From NCBI RefSeq assembly GCF_030160235.1, contig NZ_BSNY01000021.1:310001-374000 (forward strand): a stretch of DNA of 64,000 nucleotides, given 5' to 3'. The position numbers and the translations under genes were made by a program. Positions 41,942 through 51,097 of this stretch are shown piece by piece. Numbering within the stretch: the first letter of the stretch is position 1; each line of letters starts with the position of its first letter. Source of the stretch: Mesorhizobium huakuii. Its GTDB lineage: Bacteria; Pseudomonadota; Alphaproteobacteria; Rhizobiales; Rhizobiaceae. A model generated the notes under the pieces. That model was not told where the DNA came from and ran no database searches. It saw nothing but the letters and a program-made list of their open reading frames with translations.

Positions 41942-43021
41942 TCACTGGCCGCCGGCCGCAGACAGGTCGATGCTCAAGCCGATGGTGCGCACGAGGACCC
42001 CCGACGACAACATCCAGTTCAGCACGTCGGAATGGCCGACAGCAGTGTAGACGCCACCCCCGCCGCACAACATGCCTGGCAGATGATCGGCAAAAGCCAA
42101 AGCGCGCGACGTGACGCCAACCAGTGCCGGTGGTGGGAAAAAAACCTTGCCATTCGACGCGTCGGTCTGCGCGGGCGGATACCAGTACACCGGACCGCCG
42201 CTGTCGCCATTGCAGGTATCGACCGGTGTCGCCACGCTGCCGCCGCCCAATGTGCCGAGCACGAATTCATGGAAGCCCACGCAAGGGGTTCCGCCAAAAT
42301 CACCCTGGCTGCAGAAATACGAGCCGATATCGATGCGCCCGCGCTCCAACGTATCCGGAAAGGTGCCGTTCTGGGTAATGCCGTAGCCAGTAGCCGTGAG
42401 CTGCCTGGCGCCGGCGGCATAGACCGAGTGCATGCTGGCAACACGCGTCAACGGCCCCGTCTTCGACGGCGGTGGCTCATTTTTTTCCTCGTTGAGGTTT
42501 CGCACGAAAAACAGCGCAAGATCGCGCCCTGCATTGTCGGCGCCTTCCGTGCAGTCGAAGCCCGGGAAGCGAACCGCTTCGCGGATGGCGCGAAGCGTGA
42601 AGTTCGGCAATTGCCCGGCATCCAAATGCTGGTCGAATGTTTCCTTGCTGATAAATCGATAACTGTCCGCGACGCCGCAGGAACAATGGCCCGCGGTCAG
42701 CACGGCGTGCTGGCCACGCATCATTGTGCCCGTGCAGACGGCCTGCTCGTTGCTGACTGCCGAAGGCCGGAAGGTGATGCGAACGACGTCCTCGTAAATG
42801 CCGTCCGGCACCGGCACTGAATTGACCATCTTGGTGCCGAATTCGCCGCCATGGTCGTCCGGGGTGTCGGTGCCGGACTTGGCCTGCAGCGCCTGGTAAG
42901 TCCCGGCCCGGTAGGTATCGACGACCTGATCCGCGGCCCGCCCCCCCGAGACCTGGCAAAGCGGCAGCAGCGTCGCAAGCAGAACGGCCGCCAAACCATT
43001 GACCGCCGAGCTCCCGGTCAC
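41942..43021 (-). CDS. Secreted trypsin-like serine protease
   Basis: An S1-family protease of 359 residues with a signal peptide (LAAVLLATLLPLCQVSGG, ending GGRA). Triad: His112 (HAVLTAGHCSCG), Asp167 (NAGRDLALFFVRN) and Ser274 (DTCNGDSGGPVYW). Many cysteines (CTGTM, GHCSC, FDCTEG, YFCSQG, PCVGF, MLCGGG) point to disulphides in the periplasm or outside. About 50 residues precede the domain and could be a propeptide. The GTG start is 1 bp from the stop of the lipoprotein gene upstream (TGAAGTG), so the two are co-translated. Confidence 0.88.
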   Translation of the reverse strand: MTGSSAVNGLAAVLLATLLPLCQVSGGRAADQVVDTYRAGTYQALQAKSGTDTPDDHGGEFGTKMVNSVPVPDGIYEDVVRITFRPSAVSNEQAVCTGTMMRGQHAVLTAGHCSCGVADSYRFISKETFDQHLDAGQLPNFTLRAIREAVRFPGFDCTEGADNAGRDLALFFVRNLNEEKNEPPPSKTGPLTRVASMHSVYAAGARQLTATGYGITQNGTFPDTLERGRIDIGSYFCSQGDFGGTPCVGFHEFVLGTLGGGSVATPVDTCNGDSGGPVYWYPPAQTDASNGKVFFPPPALVGVTSRALAFADHLPGMLCGGGGVYTAVGHSDVLNWMLSSGVLVRTIGLSIDLSAAGGQ

Positions 43022-43022
43022 T

Positions 43023-44330
43023 TCATTCCCCCAATTTCATGGCATCGAAACATTGCGCGCGGCCCTCGGGCGTGGCGTTTATGGTTTCGTCGTCGAGGCA
43101 GCTGCCGAGCCGCTGCAAGGCCGGCGACTCGCCCGACCTGGCGGCGAGCGGCTGCGCGCCGGCCGCGATAATGCCGCCGCCCGCGGCAACGCCGCCATCG
43201 ACCGCAACGCGCTGGCCCGGCGTTATCGCCCCTTGGGCCAAGGCCTGGTCGGCCATCGTGTCCTGCCGCATCTTGCGCAGCGTGCTGACCAGCTCGGCAT
43301 TGGTCTGCCACAGTTCCTTGCGGTTGGCCGCTTCGTTTTGGAAGATGTTGAGCGTTGCGGCCGGAATGGAAAGCGCCACCTGCGCCGCGTAGAGCGGGAT
43401 ATCGACGAAGGCATTGAGCTCACTCGGCTTGATCACCGTCACATTCTTCAACAGCCCGTTGTCGAACAGGACATCGGTCTCGGCGATGACGAAGAAAGCG
43501 CGGTTCACCCCCAGCGCGAAGATCGGCGCGCGGTTGGGCATCTGGAGATATTCCGTCCCGGCGAGATGCCAGGCTTCTCTGGGGCTATCCGGATCGTTCT
43601 TGCGCAGGATCACCAGGCGATGCGAAAGCTCGGGCCGGTACAACACGCCATGCTGCATCAGCTTGTGCGCCGCCATTTTCTCTTTGCGGTAATAGCTAGG
43701 GTCGGGATCGTGGAATGCGCTCTGCTGGCCGCAAAGGCGCGGCGACCAATCCGGCACATAAGGGTCGTTGCGATCATCGAGGTAGACGCAATAGCCGTAC
43801 GGCTTCAACGCATCCCTGGTCTCGGTTGCCGCCCGTTCATCAAAAGGGTCATAATCGATCGTCGAGTAGACGGAGGTGTTGTCGGCGGCAGTCACTTGCT
43901 TCTGCGCCAGACGATCCAGACCGCCAGCTTTCGAGCTGGCCACAAGGTCACCTGTCGCCTGGATGACGGCGTTGGCGATGCTTTTTGATTTGTCGTCGGC
44001 ATGGGTGAATATTCGCTGTAGAAGCCCGCTGCCGCTTCGTTTGATGCCGACGCGATCGTCGGAGAAGGCCGAGAGGAGAAAGTCGAGACAGAAGGTTTCG
44101 TCGTCGCTGACAAGTCCTTTCGGGGTCATGGACAGACTGTAGCTGGTCGGGCCGCCACTGACCGTGACGTTGATCAGCCGCTTCGGCAGATGGTATGTTC
44201 CGACATTGGAGTGACATGTGCCATCGGCCGCGTCGGTGACGGAGGCCGTGGACATCATCGAGCGCGCGCACGCCGAGACCAGAAGGACGAGACAGAGCAG
44301 CAACAGCAGGGAAGGCAGCATCCGGGGCAT
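43023..44330 (-). CDS. Lipoprotein B of the protease cluster
   Basis: A 435-residue lipoprotein: MPRMLPSLLLLLCLVLLVSA then Cys (lipobox VSAC). The mature part is a paralogue of the lipoprotein encoded upstream: both have C-x-S-x-x-G-x-Y-x-LPK-x-L-x-x-VTV, then CLDFLLSAFSDDRV (here) against CLDHLASAFADDTV, DYDPFDERA against RFDPFDQVE, and a late FDNGLLKNVTVIKPSELNAF block. The tail is Gly/Ala-rich, ending in two Cys (GSCLDDET; AQCFDAM). The ATG overlaps the upstream stop (TGATG). Family not recognised. Confidence 0.78.
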   Translation of the reverse strand: MPRMLPSLLLLLCLVLLVSACARSMMSTASVTDAADGTCHSNVGTYHLPKRLINVTVSGGPTSYSLSMTPKGLVSDDETFCLDFLLSAFSDDRVGIKRSGSGLLQRIFTHADDKSKSIANAVIQATGDLVASSKAGGLDRLAQKQVTAADNTSVYSTIDYDPFDERAATETRDALKPYGYCVYLDDRNDPYVPDWSPRLCGQQSAFHDPDPSYYRKEKMAAHKLMQHGVLYRPELSHRLVILRKNDPDSPREAWHLAGTEYLQMPNRAPIFALGVNRAFFVIAETDVLFDNGLLKNVTVIKPSELNAFVDIPLYAAQVALSIPAATLNIFQNEAANRKELWQTNAELVSTLRKMRQDTMADQALAQGAITPGQRVAVDGGVAAGGGIIAAGAQPLAARSGESPALQRLGSCLDDETINATPEGRAQCFDAMKLGE

Positions 44331-45733
44331 CAGAATTTCACCCCCGTATTTCTGGCAAGAAGGGGGCCGCTGTTGGCCGCCACCAGCTCCGGGCACACGT
44401 CCTTCAACACCGTGTCGTCGGCAATTGACGCGCTGTCGCCCGAGAGCCCACGAGCGGGAAGGTCGGCCGCAACCTGGCTGGGAACACCGAGCGGCTTGCT
44501 TCCGGTGCCAAGCTGCAAGGCCTGCGCATCGGTTGCGCCTGGGATCTTGGGCGCTTGGCTGTTTCCAGAGTCCTGAAGGTAATCAATATAAACCTTTTGT
44601 GCCTGGACAAGCTGGTTCTGGGCGTCGAGGAGTTGCTTGCGCGTGGCACTGCTGTTCACCGATGCCTGGATGGTTTGCGTCGGCAGCGCGATGATGCCGT
44701 AGACGACGTCGAGCGGAATGTTGACAAAGCCGGCCGCCTCGCTGCCCTTGGCAAGGCAGACATCGGTGAGCACGCCGTCGTCGAAGACCAGGCCTGTGCG
44801 GCGCGTGGCGAACAGTGTCCTGTCCACGCCGACCGAAATGACCGGCGAGATGTTCTCGAAGCCGAAATATTGTTTTTGCCCAAGCCGCCAGTGTTCGGAG
44901 CTGCCGGGGTCGGCCTTGACATAAACGGACACCGGGTAATCGGCGCGCGGGCGATAGAAGATGCCGTTTGTCGGTTTGGGAATGAGATAGCGCTGGTGCG
45001 CCGCAATTTCGGCCTTGCGCGAAGGATGGCGTTTGACCGTGCTTTCTGGCGCCGCGCAATAGGCATCGATGGTCATGGCATCGACATCGTAGGAATAGTC
45101 GCCGAGCACGACGCAGAAGCCGAGCGGCACAATCGACTGGTTGATCTCAGCCATCTCGACCTGGTCGAACGGGTCGAAGCGCAGATCCCGCACAACGGTG
45201 GTCGCGCCAGCGCTCTCGATGCCGGCGCGCGCGCCGGCAAAGCCGGGATTGCCCGAAAGCAGGATGAGTGCGGTGCGGATGATCTTGCGCACAATGTTGG
45301 CGGTTTGATCGACGGCGTTGGAAGCGACGAGTTGCAGGAACGGCGTCGCTTCCGTGGCCGGGGCGACAGGTGTGCCGGTCAGTTTCTCCTTGAAGACACG
45401 CACCGTATCGTCTGCGAACGCGCTGGCGAGATGGTCGAGACAATAGGTCTGCCTATTGTCGGCGACCCTCTTATCGCCCTCGATCTTTATCGTGTGGTAG
45501 GGCGCATCGGCGCTCTCCGGCTTCATGACGGTGACGCGCAACAGGCTTTTGGGCAGCGAATACGAGCCCAGCCCGCTGGCGCAGCGCACAACGTCGAGCG
45601 CCGGCGGCTGAGTGCCGGGAAGCTGTGCGTATTGTACCACCGGCACCGATCCGGCCACTGAGCAGGATGTAAGCGCGGCCGCCGCCCCCATGGCCGCCAG
45701 TATGGATACGAATGACTTGGGCCGGTTTGTCAT
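44330..45733 (-). CDS. Lipoprotein A of the protease cluster
   Basis: A 467-residue lipoprotein (MTNRPKSFVSILAAMGAAAA, lipobox LTSC). It is a diverged paralogue of the next gene (shared CASGLGSYSLPKSLLRVTV-type start, CLDHLASAFADDTVRVFKEK, FDPFDQ, GFCVVLGD, FDDGVLTDV, GFVNIPLDVVYGIIALPTQ). The C-terminal third has a helix rich in Gln (KQLLDAQNQLVQAQKVYIDY). Its ATG overlaps the stop of the gene upstream (TGATG) and its stop overlaps the next ATG, so all three are translationally coupled. Lipid anchoring puts it in the inner or outer membrane; function unknown. Confidence 0.78.
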   Translation of the reverse strand: MTNRPKSFVSILAAMGAAAALTSCSVAGSVPVVQYAQLPGTQPPALDVVRCASGLGSYSLPKSLLRVTVMKPESADAPYHTIKIEGDKRVADNRQTYCLDHLASAFADDTVRVFKEKLTGTPVAPATEATPFLQLVASNAVDQTANIVRKIIRTALILLSGNPGFAGARAGIESAGATTVVRDLRFDPFDQVEMAEINQSIVPLGFCVVLGDYSYDVDAMTIDAYCAAPESTVKRHPSRKAEIAAHQRYLIPKPTNGIFYRPRADYPVSVYVKADPGSSEHWRLGQKQYFGFENISPVISVGVDRTLFATRRTGLVFDDGVLTDVCLAKGSEAAGFVNIPLDVVYGIIALPTQTIQASVNSSATRKQLLDAQNQLVQAQKVYIDYLQDSGNSQAPKIPGATDAQALQLGTGSKPLGVPSQVAADLPARGLSGDSASIADDTVLKDVCPELVAANSGPLLARNTGVKF

Positions 45734-47121
45734 CACTTGACCATCGTCTGGGTCTTCGTATCGAAGGGGCAGCGCAACTCCATGACCGTGCCGCGCAGGA
45801 TGGTGACGCTGGTGGCCGGATTGCTGAGGTTGCTGATATCCGAGAAATTGAATGGGTCTTCGAGCGGATGGCTCGCAAGCTGGTCCCAAATGTCGTCGCC
45901 GCCGGTGAAGCAAGAATATTGTACCGCGACGGCTCGCGTGCGTTCGTCCGCCGCCGGTATCGGGTCGTAACCGCAGAGCCCCGTCTTGTAGTTCGGATCC
46001 AGGGTGCAACTGCCCAAGCGTTCGCATCGGGCCACCATCCCGCGCGTCGCGTTGCAGACGCGCTTGCTGTTGCGGCCTGTCGGGAGATCGCCGTAGAGCG
46101 CGTCGATTATGTGGATCTGGGGCCGGTAGCCGCCCTGTAATAGGACGATGGAATCCTTTGCCGCGCCCGCGGCTTTCATGGCTTCTGCGTCGTTCTGCAG
46201 TAAGGTGCGCATCGGCAGGCTGGCCGCGTCAGTGTCGCCGATCAGATCCGTGATCGCTTTCGTCTGAGCGGCGAACCATGCGACCGGAGAGACCGCCCTT
46301 ACCTGGGCATCGAGAGGTGCCCACGCCTGTTTCATTTGCAGGGTATAGACACTCCTTTCCAGTGGCGGCCTGAAAGGAGAGGGTTTCGATTGCGTCCCTT
46401 CTGCCGCAGTCATGGCGGCCGCCATGTTCTTGAAGGACGTGGCGGCGTCATCCGGATCGAAGAGACGCGCCTTCTGGATGATCGTTTCCGACAGGCCAAG
46501 CATCGCCGACGCATCATCATCGGCTAGCCAGTTGGTCTTGCCAATCCAGGCTGACAGCTCGGTGGACGCTTTGGCGATGAGATCCGGACGGCCAATGCCG
46601 CGATAGATCGCGATGCTCGCCACCAGCTTGTCGACCGCAGTCGCAACGGCACCGCCCGCCGTACCCTTGTAGGCGTCCAGCCATGCCGAAAGATCGTCGA
46701 TTCTGGTCACGAGCTCCGCTGCCGTGGGCTCGGCGCGATAGAGGGCGATCTGGTGCGCAAGCCCGCTAAGCGCGTCCAACACGCCCTGGTCGACGTCACC
46801 CCTGTATTTGCCGAGCTGGTCACCGAGGTCCTTGCTCCTAGTGACGATCTCGTCCTTTGTCGGTTCACCATCATAGGCCGCCAGGGCATCCCTTACCTGT
46901 CGGGCCGCAATTTCGGCGGCGGCTAGGTCGTTACCCTGCACCGCCTTGGCCAGCGCTTCCTGGGCTGCCTTGACCGCCGTTAAGAATTGATCCTTGCGAT
47001 CGGCAACGGCGGATGGGGCCGTGGGTGGCGGCTCCGTTGCGCGCGCCGCGGGCGGCCCCAACCAGGTCATGAAACAGATGGCCCAAAAAGCCGCGAAAGC
47101 AGCCGTCCATAAATTCCGCAT
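45733..47121 (-). CDS. Exported helical protein heading the protease cluster
   Basis: A 462-residue exported protein, signal peptide MRNLWTAAFAAFWAICFMTW to about ARA. Residues 40-260 are repeated amphipathic helices with recurring ELVTRIDDLSAWLDAYKG and EIVTRSKDLGDQLGKYRG phrases, i.e. a tandem helical repeat of about 45 residues suited to protein binding. The last 100 residues are Cys-rich (CNATRGMVARCERLGSCTL; GLCGYDP). GGGGTG stands before the ATG at 47121. It is the first gene of the operon and has an AT-rich promoter region. Not recognised as a known family. Confidence 0.75.
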   Translation of the reverse strand: MRNLWTAAFAAFWAICFMTWLGPPAARATEPPPTAPSAVADRKDQFLTAVKAAQEALAKAVQGNDLAAAEIAARQVRDALAAYDGEPTKDEIVTRSKDLGDQLGKYRGDVDQGVLDALSGLAHQIALYRAEPTAAELVTRIDDLSAWLDAYKGTAGGAVATAVDKLVASIAIYRGIGRPDLIAKASTELSAWIGKTNWLADDDASAMLGLSETIIQKARLFDPDDAATSFKNMAAAMTAAEGTQSKPSPFRPPLERSVYTLQMKQAWAPLDAQVRAVSPVAWFAAQTKAITDLIGDTDAASLPMRTLLQNDAEAMKAAGAAKDSIVLLQGGYRPQIHIIDALYGDLPTGRNSKRVCNATRGMVARCERLGSCTLDPNYKTGLCGYDPIPAADERTRAVAVQYSCFTGGDDIWDQLASHPLEDPFNFSDISNLSNPATSVTILRGTVMELRCPFDTKTQTMVK

Positions 47122-47540
47122 GAGAATCACCCCTATGAAGAAGGGTGCCAAAAAAAATCCGATAAATGGAACGCATTATTCTTCGTCCACAGATATTCTG
47201 ATCTTCGCAAGTCGGCGCTGGATAGTTCAAATCTAAACTACTATCGTAAAGGGAAAGCGGTATCGCTCAGAGCCCAACGCCCCAGCCTCGTGTATGGGCA
47301 ATGGACGTCCACTCTTCGATACTTCAATGACTTCCCGCCAATTTTAGAAGTATTTCCTTCACCCGAATACCGTTGAACCGTGCAGGAGTCCTGATATCGG
47401 CTTCGCCTGGAACTGACAAAGGCCGTCCACCTTTCGATTGGCCGGCAAGAACCGGAGTTTTGCGCGCCTCCGCTCGTCCTAGTGCTGGCCCAGGTCATCG
47501 GCGACGCCGATGCCCCGCCAAACACGAAAGGACGCTCCCA
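47122..47540. other. Divergent gap of 419 bp, no gene seen
   Basis: The left half (47122-47245) is AT-rich and probably holds the protease-cluster promoter; it has a TAGTT-N8-AACTA inverted repeat (47223-47240) extended by GATA and TATC. The right half leads to the SnoaL-like gene. Frames here lack ribosome sites or protein-like composition. Confidence 0.4.
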
Positions 47541-47990
47541 ATGACCAAACAGGAAGACAACAAGGCCGTCGTCGTCAGATGGTTCACCGACTTCTGGGGT
47601 GAAACCTGCGATCTGTCCGTCGTCGACGACATCGCCGCGCCCGACATGCTGCTCAGATATTCGCTGCATGAGCCACGCCGGGGCCGCGACGACATCAAGG
47701 CCTTCATGACCGATTTCCGCGCCGCCTTCCCGGATCTCAACTTCTGGGCCACCGCCGATCTCATCGCCGAGGGCGACTATGTCGTCGGCCAGTGGGAGGG
47801 CGGCGGCACGCATACCGGTCCGGCTTTCGGCGATTTCCTCGCCGGTTCGCTGCCCGCCGCCACCGGCCGCGCCATGCGCTTCACCGGCACCACGGTGCTG
47901 AAGGTGGTCGACGGCAGGATCGTCGAGGAGATCGGCCTCGACGACGGCGTCGCGGCGCTGACCCAGCTCGGCCTGATCAGGGCCGCCTGA
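47541..47990 (+). CDS. SnoaL-like / ester cyclase-family protein
   Basis: A 149-residue NTF2-fold protein. VVVRWFTDFWGETCDLSVVD, then MLLRYSLHEPRRGRDDIKAF and FRAAFPDLNFWATADLIAEG are the SnoaL family pattern, ending in FTGTTVLKVVDGRIVEEIGL. Members are small enzymes or ligand-binding proteins with varied substrates. AAAGGA precedes the ATG. A bidirectional hairpin follows. Confidence 0.8.
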   Translation: MTKQEDNKAVVVRWFTDFWGETCDLSVVDDIAAPDMLLRYSLHEPRRGRDDIKAFMTDFRAAFPDLNFWATADLIAEGDYVVGQWEGGGTHTGPAFGDFLAGSLPAATGRAMRFTGTTVLKVVDGRIVEEIGLDDGVAALTQLGLIRAA

Positions 47991-48015
47991 GGCGGCCGCG
48001 AGGAACGGTCGTTCG

Positions 48016-48043
48016 GGCCAGGCGGCTTCAAAGCCGCCTGGCC
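48016..48043. terminator. Bidirectional terminator hairpin
   Basis: GGCCAGGCGGCT and AGCCGCCTGGCC form a perfect 12-bp stem with a 4-base loop between two convergent genes. Confidence 0.6.
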
Positions 48044-48051
48044 TCACTTGC

Positions 48052-48582
48052 TTACTGGCTCGGCGCCATCGTGTGTTCGCACGACACCTTCGGGTTCATG
48101 TCGGCGAACGTGCCGGTCGGGTTGCCTTTCCAGGCCCAGACATGCAGCTCGTAGAATTCACCCAGGCCATAGCGGTTGGGGGCGCTGTTGAAGTTGAACA
48201 GCTGTCCTTCCAGCGATGCCGGCCCCTTCGAGGTGATGTATTCGACCGCCACCAGCTTCAGCGTGCCGTCGGCCATCGGCTCGTACATCACGGCCTCAGG
48301 ACGGGCGATGTCGATCTTGTCGTCCTTCAGGTACTGGCCGTTGACATAGTGGATGCCCATGGCGCCACCGGTGATGCCGCTGGCGCAGGGAATGGGCGCG
48401 TAGCCCTCGGCCGTCGCCGCCTTGACGTCGAGGAACCGGCTGTTGGCGGCCCGCACCTTCTCGGCCAGCGGATTCGAACCCGTCTCGGTAGTGGCCGTTT
48501 CCTGATGCGCCTGCGCGAAGGTGGCGCAGACGGCCAGCATGGCCCCCGCCATGACGAGCCTGTTGCGAAGACTTGATATCAT
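48052..48582 (-). CDS. Secreted hypothetical protein
   Basis: A 176-residue exported protein. Signal peptide to about residue 25 (LVMAGAMLAVCATFAQA). The mature part has the distinctive phrases GYAPIPCASGITGGAMGIHY, ARPEAVMYEPMADGTLKLVA and ELHVWAWKGNPTGTFADMNP, which I associate with an unnamed alphaproteobacterial secreted family. The conserved His and two Cys could bind a metal or haem-like group, but nothing firm can be said. GGAACG precedes the ATG. Confidence 0.7.
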   Translation of the reverse strand: MISSLRNRLVMAGAMLAVCATFAQAHQETATTETGSNPLAEKVRAANSRFLDVKAATAEGYAPIPCASGITGGAMGIHYVNGQYLKDDKIDIARPEAVMYEPMADGTLKLVAVEYITSKGPASLEGQLFNFNSAPNRYGLGEFYELHVWAWKGNPTGTFADMNPKVSCEHTMAPSQ

Positions 48583-48709
48583 GTTCGTTCCATTCTTCCT
48601 GAAAAAGCACAGCTGGCCGACCGCCGGAAATACGGAGGCCCGGCAGGCAAGCGCTGTGACTGTTGTCGCTTGGAGATCCCGAAATCGATGTGACGACTGC
48701 CGGGAAGCA

Positions 48710-49036
48710 TCATCCCTTCGGCAGATACGGGATCGTTCCGGCCAGATCGGTGTCGTCGATCAGCTGGAAGCGGCTGTCGCTGCCGTCCTGACGCGCCGAA
48801 ACGAAGGGCGCATAGGCCGGATCGTTGGTGAAGGCGCGCGCCGCCGATTCCGACGGGAACGCCATCAGGGCGATCAGCGTGGTGTCGAGCGGCTTGCCCT
48901 CAAGCGTCTTCACATTGCCGCTGCGCGACAGATACTTGCCGCCATGCTTGTGGACGATCTCGTGCACCGAGGCGGCGTATTCCGGCACCCATTTCGGGTC
49001 CTTCATCTTGATGTCGGCGATAACGTAAGCAGTCAT
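48710..49036 (-). CDS. DUF1330 protein
   Basis: A 108-residue dimeric alpha/beta-barrel-like protein. AYVIADIKMKDPKWVPEYAA, followed by HKHGGKYLSRSGNVKTLEG and IALMAFPSESAARAFTNDP, is the DUF1330 pattern. GGAGA precedes the ATG at 49036. It is divergent from an HxlR regulator 177 bp away with an operator-like repeat between, so it is probably redox- or electrophile-regulated. Enzyme activity unknown. Confidence 0.85.
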   Translation of the reverse strand: MTAYVIADIKMKDPKWVPEYAASVHEIVHKHGGKYLSRSGNVKTLEGKPLDTTLIALMAFPSESAARAFTNDPAYAPFVSARQDGSDSRFQLIDDTDLAGTIPYLPKG

Positions 49037-49125
49037 GGTCGTCTCCTGGTTGCGCCGCACAGGACCATCCCGTGCAACCGGCCAAAGGGCTCGCATGGCC
49101 GGCCCCTCGCCAACCAGTCCGCGAT

Positions 49126-49144
49126 CTGTACTGGGGTGGTACAG
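49126..49144. promoter_or_regulatory. HxlR operator candidate
   Basis: CTGTAC and GTACAG are exact reverse complements 7 bp apart, in the gap between the DUF1330 and HxlR genes; another GTACTG half-site follows at 49150. Confidence 0.5.
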
Positions 49145-49213
49145 TTTCCGTACTGGCCGCTTCATTCATGAGGGCCTAATGTTCGGCCCGGCTTCGAGGG
49201 AGGAGCACCGATC

Positions 49214-49906
49214 ATGACCCAGCACGGATACAAGCAGTTCTGCCCGCTATCGATGGCCGCCGAGGTGCTGTGCACCCGCTGGACGATGGTGCTGATGCGC
49301 GAATTGGTGGCGGGTTCGACCCGCTTCAACGACCTGCGCCGCGGCGTCCCCAAAATGTCGCCGACCCTTCTGTCGCAACGGCTGAAGGAGCTCGAGCTGG
49401 CGGGAATCGTCGAGCGCAAGGAGGTGCGGGGCGAGAAAGGGATCTTCGATTACCGGTTGACCGAGGCGGGCCGCGATTTGCGCCCCGTCGTCGAGGCGAT
49501 GGGGTTCTGGGGACAGAAATGGGTCGAGTCCCGGCTGTCGCTCAAGAACCTCGATCCGTCGCTGCTGATGTGGGACATGCGGCGCAATCTGAACCCTTCG
49601 CCACTCCCCGAAGGACGCACGGTGATACAATTCCTGTATCAGGATCTGCCGGCGTCCAAACGGTCATGGTGGCTGATCGTCGAAAAGCACGGCGAGGTCG
49701 ACCTGTGCTGGTACGATCCGGGCTTCGATGTCGACCTCTATGTCTCCACCGACCTGCACACGATGACCGCGATCTGGATGGGGTTGCTGACCGTCGAGAA
49801 AGCCGGAGCGAAGGTCTCCCTGACCGGCGACCAGGCCATCGGCAGGAAGATGCAGAGCTGGCTCGGGCTCAGCCCGTTTGCGGTGGAGCCCAAGCGGGCG
49901 GCTTAG
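49214..49906 (+). CDS. HxlR-family regulator with C-terminal extension
   Basis: A 230-residue protein. Residues 8-105 are the HxlR winged helix (CPLSMAAEVLCTRWTMVLMR; LSQRLKELELAGIVERKEV), with the conserved N-terminal Cys. A further 120 residues resemble an SCP2-like lipid-binding domain (VDLYVSTDLHTMTAIWMGLL then GDQAIGRKMQSWLGLS), a known long form of the family. Divergent from the DUF1330 gene. Confidence 0.85.
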   Translation: MTQHGYKQFCPLSMAAEVLCTRWTMVLMRELVAGSTRFNDLRRGVPKMSPTLLSQRLKELELAGIVERKEVRGEKGIFDYRLTEAGRDLRPVVEAMGFWGQKWVESRLSLKNLDPSLLMWDMRRNLNPSPLPEGRTVIQFLYQDLPASKRSWWLIVEKHGEVDLCWYDPGFDVDLYVSTDLHTMTAIWMGLLTVEKAGAKVSLTGDQAIGRKMQSWLGLSPFAVEPKRAA

Positions 49907-49969
49907 ACACCGAGAGCCATTTGTCAGGAAACGGGTGGCGGGGCCGTCTTCCAGCGGCTTCAATGCGGC

Positions 49970-51085
49970 ATGTTCGTTACTCTCGCCAAAGACTTGAAAT
50001 CCACACCGCTGCCGGTCACCGGTGATCCGCGCTGGGCGCGCATCGTCGCGCGGGACAAATCGGCGGATGGGCAATTCTGGTATTCAGTGGCGACGACCGG
50101 CGTCTATTGCCGGCCCTCCTGCCCGTCGCGGCGTGCCAACCCCGTCAATGTCCAGTTGCACGACACGCTGGTTCAAGCAAAGGCGACAGGCTTTCGCGCC
50201 TGCCGGCGCTGCAACCCGGATGGTCCCTCGCTGGAAGCCGGCAATGCGGCGATGGTCGCCGATGCCTGCCGCAGGATCGAACAGAGCGAGGCGGAACCCT
50301 CGCTCGCTGAACTGGCCGGTGCCGCCGGCCGCAGCGCCGGCTATTTCCACCGCGTCTTCAAGGCAATCACCGGGCTGACGCCGAAGGACTATGCCGCCGC
50401 GCATCGTGCCGCCCGGGTCCGCCAGGGGTTGGAGGACGGCGCCAGCGTCACAGTGGCGATCTACGATGCCGGCTTCAATTCGAGCGGACGTTTTTACGAG
50501 AAATCCACCGGCATGCTCGGCATGACGCCGACGCGCTACCGCGCCGGCGGCGCCAATGAGGACATACGCTTCGCCGTCGGCGAGACCTCGCTCGGCGCCA
50601 TACTGGTGGCGTCGAGCCGCAAGGGCGTCGCCTCGATCCTGCTCGGCGACGATCCGGACGCGCTGGTCCGCGACCTGCAGGACCGTTTCCCCAAGGCACG
50701 GCTGATCGGCGGCGACAGCGACTATGAGGCGCTGGTCGCCCGCGTCGTCGGCTTTGTCGAGGCCCCACGGCTCGGTCTCGACCTGCCGCTCGACGTGCGC
50801 GGCACCGCATTCCAGCAGCGCGTCTGGCAAGCCCTGCGGGACATCCCGGTCGGCAACACGGTGTCCTATGCCGAGATCGCCGAGCGCATCGGCTCGCCGA
50901 AGGCGACCCGCGCCATCGCCGCCGCCTGCGCCGCCAATGCGCACGCGGTCGCGATCCCCTGCCACCGCGTGATCCGCAAGGACGGCGCGCTGTCCGGCTA
51001 CGCCTGGGGCGCCGAGCGCAAGCGCGCGCTGCTCGACCGCGAGGCCCAAGGGTCGACGAAGGCCAACCGGTCTTCGCGGGCCTGA
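49970..51085 (+). CDS. ada: Bifunctional Ada regulator/O6-methylguanine methyltransferase
   Basis: A 371-residue adaptive-response protein. The N-terminal zinc domain has TTGVYCRPSCPSRRA (Cys that takes methyl from phosphotriesters) and FRACRRCNPD; an AraC-type helix-turn-helix follows (LAGAAGRSAGYFHRVFKAIT); the C-terminal methyltransferase has IPCHRVIRKDGALSGYAWG with the acceptor Cys. Methylated Ada turns on its own operon, here with a small gene, ogt and a 2OG oxygenase downstream on the same strand. Confidence 0.95.
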   Translation: MFVTLAKDLKSTPLPVTGDPRWARIVARDKSADGQFWYSVATTGVYCRPSCPSRRANPVNVQLHDTLVQAKATGFRACRRCNPDGPSLEAGNAAMVADACRRIEQSEAEPSLAELAGAAGRSAGYFHRVFKAITGLTPKDYAAAHRAARVRQGLEDGASVTVAIYDAGFNSSGRFYEKSTGMLGMTPTRYRAGGANEDIRFAVGETSLGAILVASSRKGVASILLGDDPDALVRDLQDRFPKARLIGGDSDYEALVARVVGFVEAPRLGLDLPLDVRGTAFQQRVWQALRDIPVGNTVSYAEIAERIGSPKATRAIAAACAANAHAVAIPCHRVIRKDGALSGYAWGAERKRALLDREAQGSTKANRSSRA

Positions 51086-51097
51086 CGAGATCCGGCG

